From positions 24,298 through 88,297 of the forward strand of contig NZ_PSRT01000014.1 of assembly GCF_004212635.1 (NCBI RefSeq): 64,000 nucleotides of DNA. The letters run 5' to 3'. The notes beneath the pieces were generated by a model. The model saw only the letters and a list, made by a program, of their open reading frames with translations. It did not search any database and had not been told where the DNA came from. The stretch comes from Bradyrhizobium genosp. SA-3. GTDB lineage: Bacteria > Pseudomonadota > Alphaproteobacteria > Rhizobiales > Xanthobacteraceae. Positions 35,392 through 43,813 of this stretch are shown here, in pieces; the stretch's first letter is position 1; every line of letters begins with the position of its first letter. Made by a program: the position numbers and the translations under genes.

Positions 35392-36171
35392 TCAATTGCG
35401 AGCTTTTGTCGCGGATGCGCGGTCCTCCCGCGTGACGAATTTGTCGATGCCTTCGCGCAGTGATCTCAGAATCTGCGTTCGCTTGGACACGAGCCGCTCG
35501 ACCGGCCCGCCGACGCCGATCGCCAGGATGCGGCCGTGGCGCCGCTCCGGCAACAACATACCGATGACACCCGCGCCAGCCGTCACGGTGTGAAGGGAGA
35601 TGACGTAACCGTCCTTGCGGATCTTGCGGAGTTTCTGCATCAGCTCCTTCAAGTCGACCTTCTTCTTCCGGTCTTCCTCCTCGAAATTGATGCGGCGCAC
35701 GAGCTTCTCGATGGTCTCGTCCGAACGCGCGCTCAACAGCATCCATCCGAGACCCGAACGCGCGAGCGGCCGGATCGTCCCTGGCCTGATCGAGAACTGG
35801 ATCGCGCGCGGCGAAGGCTGGACGTGGATATATTGCATGTACAGATCGCTCTGCGTCGCGATGCTGACGGTCTCTTCTGTTTCCTTGTTGAGGTGGTTGA
35901 CCAGCCCAGAAATTCCGCGCTCTCCGAAAAGGGCGCCCTGCACCCATTGCCCGAGCTGAACGATCCGCATCGTCGGCATGTAGGTTCGCGAATAACGGTC
36001 GAAGTCGATATAGCCGAGCACCACCATGCTCTTGAGGACCGCGGAGGCGCTCGAGACCGGATAACCGAAGCGCAAGGCGACCTCCTTGAGACTCAATGGC
36101 CGCTGCATCTCGTCGAAATATTCCAGGATCTCGAACAGCCGCCTGGCCGTCTTGATGACCTCTTTGGACAT
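35392..36171 (-). CDS. IclR family transcriptional regulator (second of three)
   Basis: 259 aa. The winged helix is at residues 5-60 (LSLKEVALRFGYPVSSASAVLKSMVVLGYI) and the effector domain ends near 245 with a charged tail. It is close to the IclR at 16.9 kb through YMPTMRI, SIATQSDL.MQYIH and LLRRIN-like blocks, so the two may recognise the same operators. It is divergent from an enoyl-CoA hydratase gene, with operator E between them. Confidence 0.9.
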   Translation of the reverse strand: MSKEVIKTARRLFEILEYFDEMQRPLSLKEVALRFGYPVSSASAVLKSMVVLGYIDFDRYSRTYMPTMRIVQLGQWVQGALFGERGISGLVNHLNKETEETVSIATQSDLYMQYIHVQPSPRAIQFSIRPGTIRPLARSGLGWMLLSARSDETIEKLVRRINFEEEDRKKKVDLKELMQKLRKIRKDGYVISLHTVTAGAGVIGMLLPERRHGRILAIGVGGPVERLVSKRTQILRSLREGIDKFVTREDRASATKARN

Positions 36172-36185
36172 GCTTCCTCGCTCGC

Positions 36186-36206
36186 TTTTTCACATAGATA
36201 GAAAAG
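36186..36206. promoter_or_regulatory. Putative IclR operator E in the IclR/hydratase divergent region
   Basis: TTTTTCACATAGATAGAAAA lies 15 bp upstream of the second IclR start and 73 bp before the divergent hydratase. It matches operator D at nearly every position outside the central two bases and shares TTTTnCACAT with C. Confidence 0.55.
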
Positions 36207-36278
36207 TTTTCCCATGGACGAAAGCCATTTCGCGGTTTCCTGGCGTTTGCTAAAAGGCTCAGCAAACGGAGGACGTCG

Positions 36279-37085
36279 ATGATTTCTGCCGAGCAGATGA
36301 AGTTCGAAGTGTCCGATCGCGTCGCGACGATCACATTCGACCGCCCGGACAAGATGAACGCGTGGACGCCGGTCATGGAGAGCGAGCTGCACCGCCTGAT
36401 GGCGATCGCGTCCGAAGACGACGACGTGCGCGCGATCGTAATCACCGGCGCCGGCCGGGCCTTCTGCGCTGGCGCCGACATGGGCCGCCTGTCGGATGCG
36501 TCGTCGGGAAGCGCGAGCGCCGCTGCACCGACCGTTCCCCCGGTCAGCGACGACGATCTGGCGCAGCGCTACAGCTATCTGCTGGCCGTTCCCAAGCCGG
36601 TCATTGCGGGCATCAATGGCGCAATTGCGGGCGTCGGCCTTTGCATCGCGCTCTATTGCGATCTCCGCTTCATGGCCGCTGGTGCGAAGCTCACCACGTC
36701 CTTCGCCCGGCGCGGCCTGATCGCAGAGCACGGTAGCGCCTGGATGTTGCGCCAGCTCATCGGACCGATGAATGCCGCTGACCTTCTTCTTTCGGGGCGC
36801 GTGGTCGAAGCTGCGGAAGCCGAGAGGCTCGGCCTGGTCAGAATGCTGCCCGCGGACACTTTCCGCGGGACCGTGCAACAGACGGCGTCGGATTTCGCCA
36901 ATCTCTGCTCACCCCGGTCCATGCGCATCATCAAGCATCAGCTGACGGCAGCTCCCCGGCAAACCCTGGCCGAAGCCACGCAACTCGCCAACAGGGAGGT
37001 CGCGATCTGCCGTGGAACGAAAGATTTTAGGGAAGGCGTTGCCCATTTCGTCGAAAAGCGAGCGCCGCGCTTCACTGGCAAGTGA
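36279..37085 (+). CDS. Enoyl-CoA hydratase/isomerase family protein
   Basis: 268 aa. VATITFDRPDKMNAWT, oxyanion segments AFCAGADMG and NGAIAGVGLCIALYCDLRFMA. Both hydratase glutamates appear replaced, and ARRGLIAEHGSAWMLRQLIG is the pattern of an isomerase-like crotonase group. The ATG follows CGGAGGACGTCG. An Ala/Ser-rich insertion lies near residues 68-85. It is a single plus-strand gene divergent from the second IclR. Confidence 0.88.
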   Translation: MISAEQMKFEVSDRVATITFDRPDKMNAWTPVMESELHRLMAIASEDDDVRAIVITGAGRAFCAGADMGRLSDASSGSASAAAPTVPPVSDDDLAQRYSYLLAVPKPVIAGINGAIAGVGLCIALYCDLRFMAAGAKLTTSFARRGLIAEHGSAWMLRQLIGPMNAADLLLSGRVVEAAEAERLGLVRMLPADTFRGTVQQTASDFANLCSPRSMRIIKHQLTAAPRQTLAEATQLANREVAICRGTKDFREGVAHFVEKRAPRFTGK

Positions 37086-37483
37086 ACGCGCTCAAGAGTG
37101 CTTCCACACTACTTGCCGTAGCGACTGATCAGCGCCGGCTGCGTGCTGCCCGCATTGACAACTCTTTGGCTGCAGAGACATCCGTCCTAATCCTCGTCAC
37201 GGTCCACCGGACTTACCATGATCGCTTCAGCCTCTCAGCTTTTGTAGAACCTCTGGTACACTACCTGTTTCCGCAAAGCGGCGTTAGCTGCGTCCTCAGC
37301 ACGCGCAGCACAATATATGTGCCTTTCAAATGTGTCCGGTGTCTTGCGGTCTTCGCCGTGTCCCGTTGCCGCTCATGAACCGATGGAAGCGCCGAGCCGC
37401 GCCCGAAAGCGAGCGCCCACAGGTCAGCAGGAGCAAAGTCAATAGAAACTAGTCTCAGGCCGCGTTGGCCAATCTGCATGGCG
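37086..37483. other. 398-bp intergenic region between convergent genes
   Basis: The hydratase and the CaiB gene converge here. I see no credible gene; a 98-codon open frame starting inside the hydratase end has no family features. The inverted repeat GCACA-ATATA-TGTGC at 37308-37322 resembles the IclR-like sites but lies downstream of both genes, so its role is unclear. Confidence 0.5.
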
Positions 37484-38668
37484 CTATGCGGTAGTGACGG
37501 CCTTGCAGTCGATGGCGGCTTGGATCTCGGCCTCGCTCAGGCCGGCCTGGCGCAGCACCTCGCGCGAATGCTCGCCAAGGTGCGGCGCGCCGCGGTGAAT
37601 GCCGGCCGGGCTTTCCGAGAATTTCGTCGCCGGGCGCGCCTGCCGGATGCGTCCTTCGGTTGGGTGATCGATGTCTGCGAATAGCCCAACGGCGGCAAGA
37701 TGCGGCTGCAGCCCGATATCAGTAAGCCGGGCGAAGGCGGTGTGCGGCACATCTAGCCGCAGCAGTAATTCCTCCCACTCCGCGGTGGTGAGGGTCGGGC
37801 CGATCTCACTCATGCGGTCATAGATCTTGTCGATGTTCTGGGAGCGTAGCACGGGATCGCGCACGTCAAGCTCATCGCTTAATTCAGGGCGGCCCACGGC
37901 CTCGAAAAAGGCGCACCAATTGTCCCCGGAGTAAGGCAGCATCGTCAGCCAGCCATCCTTCGTCTTTACGGGGCGCCGATTCTTCATTCGCTTGTAGCCG
38001 GTCGGGCCGATCGGCGGATCAAAGGCATGGCCGCCCAGCATCTCGATGCTGTTGAAGCCGGCGATGGTTTCCAGCATTGGCACTTCGACCATCTGGCCCC
38101 GCCCACTGCGCTCGCGCCGGAACAGAGCGGCAGAGACCGCGCTGACCATCGCCATCGCGCAGATCTTATCGCCGATCAGGCTTGGAACAAATTCAGGCTC
38201 CTCGTCCGATCCGATCGATGACGCAAGCCCTGAAGCCGCCTGGATTATTTCGTCGAAGGCGGGTCGCGCCGCCCACGGACCATCCTGGCCGAAGCCGGTG
38301 GCCGCAGCATAAATCAGCCGGGGATTGAGTCTCGCGCAGGCCTCGTAACCGAAGCCAAGGCGCGCCATCGCGGCCGGGCGCACATTGGTGACGAGCGCGT
38401 CGACGGTTGGGATCAGCTTCGCGAGCGCGGCCTTCCCCGCGGGCTTCTTCAGATCGAGAGAGAGGCTGCGCTTGTTACGGTTGACCGCCATGAACTGGCC
38501 GCTCATGCCGCGGTTACGAAATACACCCGTGTAGCGCCAGGTGTCGCCGGCGGGTGGTTCGACTTTGATGACATCGGCGCCCCAGTCGCCCAACATCTGC
38601 GTGGCATAGGGACCGAACAGTACGCTCGTCAGATCGAGAATGCGGATACCGCTGAGGGGACCTGTCAT
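37484..38668 (-). CDS. CaiB/BaiF CoA-transferase
   Basis: 394 aa. SGIRILDLTSVLFGPYATQMLGDWGADVIKVEPPAGDTWR, MAVNRNKRSLSLDLKKPAGK, catalytic Asp at residue 139 in ARPAFDEIIQAASG. It belongs to a different branch from the 19/29-kb pair and resembles the 43.8-kb copy. The ATG at 38668 is chosen; an upstream TTG at 38710 would add 14 residues without homology. It is 87 bp downstream of a binding-protein gene on the same strand. Confidence 0.88.
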   Translation of the reverse strand: MTGPLSGIRILDLTSVLFGPYATQMLGDWGADVIKVEPPAGDTWRYTGVFRNRGMSGQFMAVNRNKRSLSLDLKKPAGKAALAKLIPTVDALVTNVRPAAMARLGFGYEACARLNPRLIYAAATGFGQDGPWAARPAFDEIIQAASGLASSIGSDEEPEFVPSLIGDKICAMAMVSAVSAALFRRERSGRGQMVEVPMLETIAGFNSIEMLGGHAFDPPIGPTGYKRMKNRRPVKTKDGWLTMLPYSGDNWCAFFEAVGRPELSDELDVRDPVLRSQNIDKIYDRMSEIGPTLTTAEWEELLLRLDVPHTAFARLTDIGLQPHLAAVGLFADIDHPTEGRIRQARPATKFSESPAGIHRGAPHLGEHSREVLRQAGLSEAEIQAAIDCKAVTTA

Positions 38669-38755
38669 TTCTTCACTGGGGCTGGAGGAAGGGATCAATA
38701 TGGGACGCAAGCGGGAAAAGGCTGGAGCACCCGCCCGCTTGTCATTGCGTCCGGA

Positions 38756-39961
38756 CTATTCGCCAATCACATCGCCGAACAGCTCCCAAGATTTGCCGTT
38801 GAACCGCGCCATCTGCAACTGGCGGATCGGCGTGACCTGCTCGGCCGAGGTGTTGAGCTTGATGCCCGGTAGCAGCATCGGCAGCTCGACATCCTTGAAC
38901 GACTGCGTTTGCTTTATCAGGTTCGCGCGCGTCAGATCGTTGCCGGCACGTAGTAGCACCAACTCCATGATCTGCGCCATCGTGTAGCCAGTGACGTTGA
39001 AGATGTCGGCAGGATCAGCTCCGGGATTGTACGTCTTCATCCACTCGCGCCAGGCCTTCATGCCGGCGTCATTCTCCCACCGCGGATCGCCGGGATCCTT
39101 CTGAAAGGCGCCGGTGACGATGCCGATGGAGTTCTCGAGCCCGGCCGGGACCAACACGGAGCCCACGGAATTGGACACGGCGGGAAGGATGATCTGCGGC
39201 TTCCAGCCGAGCTCCGCGATCTTCTTGATCGCTTGCGCCGCAAATTTCGGCGTGCACTCGTTGAAGACAACGTCGGCGCCGGCGGCCTTGAACTTGACTA
39301 TCTGGGAGTCGACGGTCGGATCGGACGTCTCGTAGACCGCTTCCGAGACGATCTGGTTGACGTGCTCGCCCAGCCCTTCTTTGAAGCCCGCAAGATAGTC
39401 GCGCCCTGGATCCTCATTCGGCGTGATGACGGCGATTTTGGCGTCCGGCTTGTTCGCCAAAATCCACTTCGCGTAGATCCGCCCCTCGGTCCTGTAGGTC
39501 GGCTGCGAACCGGTGGTCCAGGGGAAATGCCGCGGGTCATTCCAGCGGCTGGCACCGCTCGACGGAAACAGTTGCGGTATCTTCTTGGCATTGAGATACT
39601 TCTGCGCCGCGATGTTCGGACCGGTTCCGAGCATCGAGAACATCGCCAACACCTCGTCGCTCTCGACGAGACGCCGCACCTGCTCCACCGTCTTCGCCGG
39701 CGAATATGCATCGTCCATGCTGAGAAGCTCGACCTTGCGTCCGTTGATGCCGCCATTGTCATTGAGCATCTTGAAATAAGCGATCTCGGCGCGACCGATC
39801 GCGGAATAGGCCGAGGCCGGCCCCGAATAGGGCATTGTCTGGCCGAGCTTTATTGTCGTGTCTGTCGCACCCGTGTCGTAGTTTCCGGCGATTGCAGCCG
39901 AAGCGGCACAGAAGCTTGTGAATAAAGCGAAAGCGCCAAGGACGAATTGTCTTCTCTGCAT
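38756..39961 (-). CDS. ABC transporter substrate-binding protein (Liv-type), third copy
   Basis: 401 aa. Signal peptide MQRRQFVLGAFALFTSFCAASAAIAG, then DTTIKLGQTMPYSGPASAYSAIGRAEIAYFKMLNDNGGINGRKVELLSMDDAYSP. The ATG at 39961 has a strong ribosome binding site (GGGAGGAGA). No permease is adjacent, as with the copy at 21.5 kb, so both may feed the Liv permease at 29.8-33.2 kb. It is divergent from the third IclR. Confidence 0.9.
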   Translation of the reverse strand: MQRRQFVLGAFALFTSFCAASAAIAGNYDTGATDTTIKLGQTMPYSGPASAYSAIGRAEIAYFKMLNDNGGINGRKVELLSMDDAYSPAKTVEQVRRLVESDEVLAMFSMLGTGPNIAAQKYLNAKKIPQLFPSSGASRWNDPRHFPWTTGSQPTYRTEGRIYAKWILANKPDAKIAVITPNEDPGRDYLAGFKEGLGEHVNQIVSEAVYETSDPTVDSQIVKFKAAGADVVFNECTPKFAAQAIKKIAELGWKPQIILPAVSNSVGSVLVPAGLENSIGIVTGAFQKDPGDPRWENDAGMKAWREWMKTYNPGADPADIFNVTGYTMAQIMELVLLRAGNDLTRANLIKQTQSFKDVELPMLLPGIKLNTSAEQVTPIRQLQMARFNGKSWELFGDVIGE

Positions 39962-40318
39962 TTTCAGATTCTCCTCCCGCCAAGACCATGGCCGCGAGTT
40001 CATGCGCCACTCGGCCTTGCGTCGTTTGTTCTTGCTTGACGTAAGCCGCAGTAATCTCGACATCGGCGGGTGAGATCATACTCGCGTTTTGCAGTTTGAG
40101 ATGTACCGGAGATGTCAGACGCTTATGCGCAACTTGCAACCACTCTGTTTGCGGAAGGCATCGTTACAATTCGCCTCATGAAGCGTCGCTTAAGCGGACG
40201 GCATTTGCTTCGGACCGGCTTAGCTGAGGTGGCATGGACAATTCCGTGCTAATGACTGGACCGACCTTCAGGAGGGCATTAACTAGGCCCTGGTCATAGC
40301 GCCGCGACCAGATTTTCG
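39962..40318. other. 357-bp divergent regulatory region of the third IclR gene
   Basis: No gene is seen. The stretch separates the divergent binding-protein and third IclR genes, so it should hold both promoters. It lacks the CACATATGTG-type sites of the block. A GCTTAAGC palindrome (40188-40195) within AAGCG/CGCTT repeats is the only symmetry I noticed. A GGAGG at 40271 is too far from the ATG to serve it. Confidence 0.4.
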
Positions 40319-41161
40319 ATGGGTACAGACATGCTTAGGAGAAGAAAGAAAGCGTTGGCAGACGACCACATCACGGAAGCCACGAGCTACGGCCCGCCGG
40401 CAGCGGGATCGGTCAAGTCGGCTGGACGCGTGCTGCGAATTCTGGAGTTCTTCGATGAGATCCAGCGGGACGCGCGCGTTGCCGAAGTGGCCGAGCGGCT
40501 GGGATTTCCGCAATCGTCTACTTCGATCCTGCTCAACTGCCTCGTCGAACTCGGTTACATGGATTATCTGCAGGAGAGCCGAAGCTTCCTACCCTCGCCG
40601 CGCGTCACCCTGCTCGGGACCTGGCTCGACAAGGGCCCCGTCAGAAACGGCAGCCTGATGAGGATGCTTGAAGAGCTGTCCCAGAAGACGGGCGACACTG
40701 TCATCATCGCCGCGCGGAGCGGAATCTTTGCGCAATATATCCACGTTTTGCAGGCCCGGGCGACGATGCGCTTTCACGTTCCGCCCGGGTCCAGGCGGCT
40801 CGTGGTCTGGTCGGCCACCGGATTTTCGCTACTGACGGCCAGCAGCGACAAGGAGATTCGCAGCCTGTGCACGCGCACCAACGCGGAAGCTGCGCTCGAC
40901 ATACCGCGCATCGACATCAATCAGGTGCTCGAGAACGTCGAGCGCACACGCCGTGACGGGTTCTTCTTCTCGGCCGGCCTTGTCACCCCGGGCGCAGGGT
41001 CGATTGCCGTGCCGTTGCCCGAGGGCATCGATGGGCGGAACCGCGCGCTGGCTGTCGCGGTATCCGGTCCGCTCCAGGATATCACGCGGCGGCAGACGGA
41101 GATCGTCGCGCTGCTCAACGATGTCGTACAGCGCTATCTCCGCCCCACATCCTCGAGCTAG
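40319..41161 (+). CDS. IclR family transcriptional regulator (third, diverged)
   Basis: 280 aa with about 30 extra N-terminal residues. Helix-turn-helix RVAEVAERLGFPQSSTSILLNCLVELGYM; its recognition helix (PQSSTSILLNCL) differs from the other two. The effector domain is typical (VIIAARSGIFAQYIHVLQ, RDGFFFSAGLVTPGAGSIAVPLP). It is divergent from the binding-protein/CaiB pair and overlaps the convergent acyl-CoA dehydrogenase end by 4 nt. It probably recognises a different operator and senses another ligand. Confidence 0.9.
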   Translation: MGTDMLRRRKKALADDHITEATSYGPPAAGSVKSAGRVLRILEFFDEIQRDARVAEVAERLGFPQSSTSILLNCLVELGYMDYLQESRSFLPSPRVTLLGTWLDKGPVRNGSLMRMLEELSQKTGDTVIIAARSGIFAQYIHVLQARATMRFHVPPGSRRLVVWSATGFSLLTASSDKEIRSLCTRTNAEAALDIPRIDINQVLENVERTRRDGFFFSAGLVTPGAGSIAVPLPEGIDGRNRALAVAVSGPLQDITRRQTEIVALLNDVVQRYLRPTSSS

Positions 41162-42252
41162 ACGGCACCGACGATTGCCGGTCGGTCGACGAGCAGCGGC
41201 CAGAAGCCTTCACCGCCCTGCTCGCAGATCATCCGTCCGATTTTTTCCTGCCACCAGGGTTCCGCGCCCCATTCGTCGCGCCACGACCAGAGTCGGCGGG
41301 TCGCGTAGTGCAGCGGATGCTCCTGGGTAAATCCCATCGCGCCATGGACCTGATGGCAGAGGGCTGCGACCTGCCCGGCAGATTCGCCGCACCGGGATTT
41401 TGCAATCGCCACGGTCACCGCGTCGTCGCCCAATCTCGGCGATTCCGTCAGCGCATCGCCTGCCGCTGACGCGGCGGCAAAGTGGCCTGCCGCAATCGCA
41501 AGCATGTGCTGGATCGCCTGGAATTTCGCAATCGGGCGGCCAAACTGGACGCGCTCATTGGCATAGGACAGCGCATAGTCCATGCATCGCTCCATCCCGC
41601 CGATCATCTGCTGCACACGGATCGCCGCGCCGAACGGCATCAGGCCGTCTGCGCCGAGACAGGCGGGCGCCGGCAGGATATCGCTCGCGGCCAGTCGCAC
41701 GCCGCCGAAGTCGACATCTTCGCGCGGCTCATAGGCGACGTTCCGGCGCGTCTTGTTCGAGCGCGCCTTGTCGGTCGGCACGCGACAGAGGAAGGCCTTG
41801 CCATTCGCGTCGCGTGCAAGGACCAGTGCAGTCGGCGCCTGCTTGCCCCAGGCGACATGCCGGGCGACGCCCTGCAAGGTCGCGCCGCCCGCGTCGTGAG
41901 ATGCGAACGTGATGCGATCCTGCGGATTGACCGGCGCCGGCGTCACCGCGCCCGCGATGACTTCGCCACCCGCGTCGGTCCAGAGCGCGTTGGCGATCAT
42001 GGTCTCCGCCAGCGGCAGCGGGACGGAATGAAATGCGGACCTGCGGATCATGTTTGCCGCAACGTCAGGCGCGAGCCCCGCGCCGCCCTTCAATTCGGTC
42101 ACCAGCGCCAGCGGCAGGCCGGCGTCCTCCACGGCGCCCCAGAGCGCATCGGGCCATTGCCCGGCGTCGGCCGCGGAGAGAACCTTTTTGTCAATGTGTT
42201 GCACGAAGAGGCGATCGGCCTGTTCGAGCACAATGGCGGACATGTCTTCCAT
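41158..42252 (-). CDS. Acyl-CoA dehydrogenase family protein, smaller subunit of pair 2
   Basis: 364 aa. Divergent N-terminal part; C-terminal helices with NERVQFGRPIAKFQAIQHMLA and HQVHGAMGFTQEHPLHYATRRLWSWRDEWGAEPWW. The ATG at 42252 has an ideal AAGGAGG ribosome binding site; an upstream TTG would overlap the partner gene. It is the counterpart of the 27.5-kb protein and presumably pairs with the full-length dehydrogenase immediately upstream. Confidence 0.88.
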   Translation of the reverse strand: MEDMSAIVLEQADRLFVQHIDKKVLSAADAGQWPDALWGAVEDAGLPLALVTELKGGAGLAPDVAANMIRRSAFHSVPLPLAETMIANALWTDAGGEVIAGAVTPAPVNPQDRITFASHDAGGATLQGVARHVAWGKQAPTALVLARDANGKAFLCRVPTDKARSNKTRRNVAYEPREDVDFGGVRLAASDILPAPACLGADGLMPFGAAIRVQQMIGGMERCMDYALSYANERVQFGRPIAKFQAIQHMLAIAAGHFAAASAAGDALTESPRLGDDAVTVAIAKSRCGESAGQVAALCHQVHGAMGFTQEHPLHYATRRLWSWRDEWGAEPWWQEKIGRMICEQGGEGFWPLLVDRPAIVGAV

Positions 42253-42265
42253 GGCGTCCTCCTTG

Positions 42266-43414
42266 TCAGCGCAGGCCAAGACCGCGGGCGATCATCCCGC
42301 GCAAAATTTCCGGCGTGCCGCCGCGAATGGTGAACGAGGGCGCGTGCAGCAGCACATGTGCCATCGCCTGCGAATATTCGTCGTCGTCATCGAGACTGGC
42401 CTCGATCGGCAACAGCTTCCGCACCATTTCCGGAACCTCCCGTTCGAACGCCGTGCCGACGTCCTTGACGAGAGCGGCCTCCGTGACCGGGCTTTCCCCG
42501 CGTTCCAGAAGCCCGGCGATCGACGACGACATCCGGCGCAACGTAGCGAAGTGAGCCGCGAGACGGCCGATCTCGACCGCCTGCCGCTCATTCGGCTGGC
42601 GCCCGATCTTGTCGACGAGCTCCACCAGCAGCCTGATGTCCGACATGAACCGGTCAGGGCCGGCGCGCTCGAAGGCCAACTCGCCCGTGACGCGCGTCCA
42701 TCCTTCACCGGGCTTTCCGATCATCATGTCATCGGGAACGAAGCAGTTCTTGAAGAAGACCTCGTTGAACTCGTGCCCGCCCGACAGATTCATGATCGGC
42801 CTGATCTCGATGCCTTCCGAGCCCGCGTCCACGATAAACTGGGACAGGCCGGCGTGACGGTTCTCGCTCGGCGGCGCTGTACGGGCCAGCACGATCAGGT
42901 AGTGAACGCGATGCGCGTTCGAGGTCCAGATCTTGGTGCCGTTGATCACCCAGCCGCCTTCGACCTTGTCCGCCTTGGTGCGGGCCGCCGCGAGGTCGGA
43001 GCCGGAGTCGGGCTCGCTCATGCCGATGCCGAAATAGCATTCGCCCGCCGCGATCTTCGGCAGGATCAGCTGCCGCGCCCGCTCGCTGCCGTGCTTGAGG
43101 ATCTGCGGGCCGGACTGCCGGTCCGCGATCCAGTGCGCGCCGCCCGGCGCTCCCGCCGCCAGCATCTCCTCGGTGACGACGAAGCGCTGCAGGTTGGAGT
43201 ACTCGCCGCCGCCATATTGCTTCGGCCAGGTCATGCCGATGAAGCCCCCCTTGGCGGCGCGCTTGCTGAACTCCGGATCGAAGCTCGACCACGAGGTCCG
43301 GTGTGCCGCGTAGCGGCCCTTGTCGCGCTCCTCCTTCAGGAAGGCGCGGACCTTGCGCCGCATCTCGTCGGCCTCGGGCGGCAAGGTCAGGGATTCGAAC
43401 CGGAATGCACGCAT
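42266..43414 (-). CDS. Acyl-CoA dehydrogenase family protein, larger subunit of pair 2
   Basis: 382 aa. GMTWPKQYGGGEYSNLQRFVVTEEM, FGIGMSEPDSGSDLAAARTKA, VINGTKIWTSNAHRVHYLIVLAR. As in pair 1 the MCAD-type Glu is missing (FTIRGGTPEILRGMIAR), while ELAFERAGPDRF keeps a Glu at the alternative helix-G position. Collinear with the 26.3-kb enzyme. Desaturation of a branched or cyclic acyl-CoA is expected. Confidence 0.9.
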   Translation of the reverse strand: MRAFRFESLTLPPEADEMRRKVRAFLKEERDKGRYAAHRTSWSSFDPEFSKRAAKGGFIGMTWPKQYGGGEYSNLQRFVVTEEMLAAGAPGGAHWIADRQSGPQILKHGSERARQLILPKIAAGECYFGIGMSEPDSGSDLAAARTKADKVEGGWVINGTKIWTSNAHRVHYLIVLARTAPPSENRHAGLSQFIVDAGSEGIEIRPIMNLSGGHEFNEVFFKNCFVPDDMMIGKPGEGWTRVTGELAFERAGPDRFMSDIRLLVELVDKIGRQPNERQAVEIGRLAAHFATLRRMSSSIAGLLERGESPVTEAALVKDVGTAFEREVPEMVRKLLPIEASLDDDDEYSQAMAHVLLHAPSFTIRGGTPEILRGMIARGLGLR

Positions 43415-43461
43415 TCAAGCCTCCATCAATCAAACATCGTCGTTCGGCAGAATTCCAGGCA

Positions 43462-43806
43462 TCACGCGCCCCGAAACACCGGCTTGCGCTTTTCGAGGAA
43501 CGCCGTCACGGCCTCGTGCTGGTCTGCCGTATGCTGCACCAGGGCCTGCATGCTCGCCGCCATCTCCAGATGGGTGCCGAGATTGAACGCGCCGGAATCG
43601 CGCACCAGCTTCTTGCACGTGTGGATCGAGTGCGGCGGGTTCGACCGCGATCTGTTGGGCTATGACGGTCACGCGGCTGACCGACATGTCCTCGTTGATG
43701 CGGTGAAAATGACCGACAAGCGCCTCGACGATCGACGGCGACAGTGCGTTGCGCGTCTCCGGCTCGTTGAGGGCAACTGTAACCACCCGGCCATCTGTCC
43801 GACATG
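43462..43806 (-). pseudogene. Broken enoyl-CoA hydratase gene (internal deletion plus frameshift)
   Basis: The 5' part encodes VVTVALNEPETRNALSPSIV and the beta strand ending VTVI, a crotonase N-terminus. It then joins AQQIA, and in a second frame NPPHSIHTCKKLV to EAVTAFLEKRKPVFRGA-stop, a crotonase C-terminus. About 150 codons holding both oxyanion-hole segments are missing. One extra G near 43643-43647 shifts the frame between the parts. An ATG at 43806 is also out of frame by one base. It lies between the CaiB gene and acyl-CoA dehydrogenase pair 2. Confidence 0.8.
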
Positions 43807-43813
43807 GCTTGTC

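Noticed and set aside
37308..37322. GCACA-ATATA-TGTGC inverted repeat as a further IclR operator
   Set aside because: It lies between convergent genes, 162 bp past the CaiB stop and 223 bp past the hydratase stop, so it cannot be a promoter site for either.
37082..37378. 98-codon frame overlapping the hydratase stop
   Set aside because: Composition and codon use do not match neighbours; no domain, and it overlaps the hydratase stop region without a convincing ribosome binding site.
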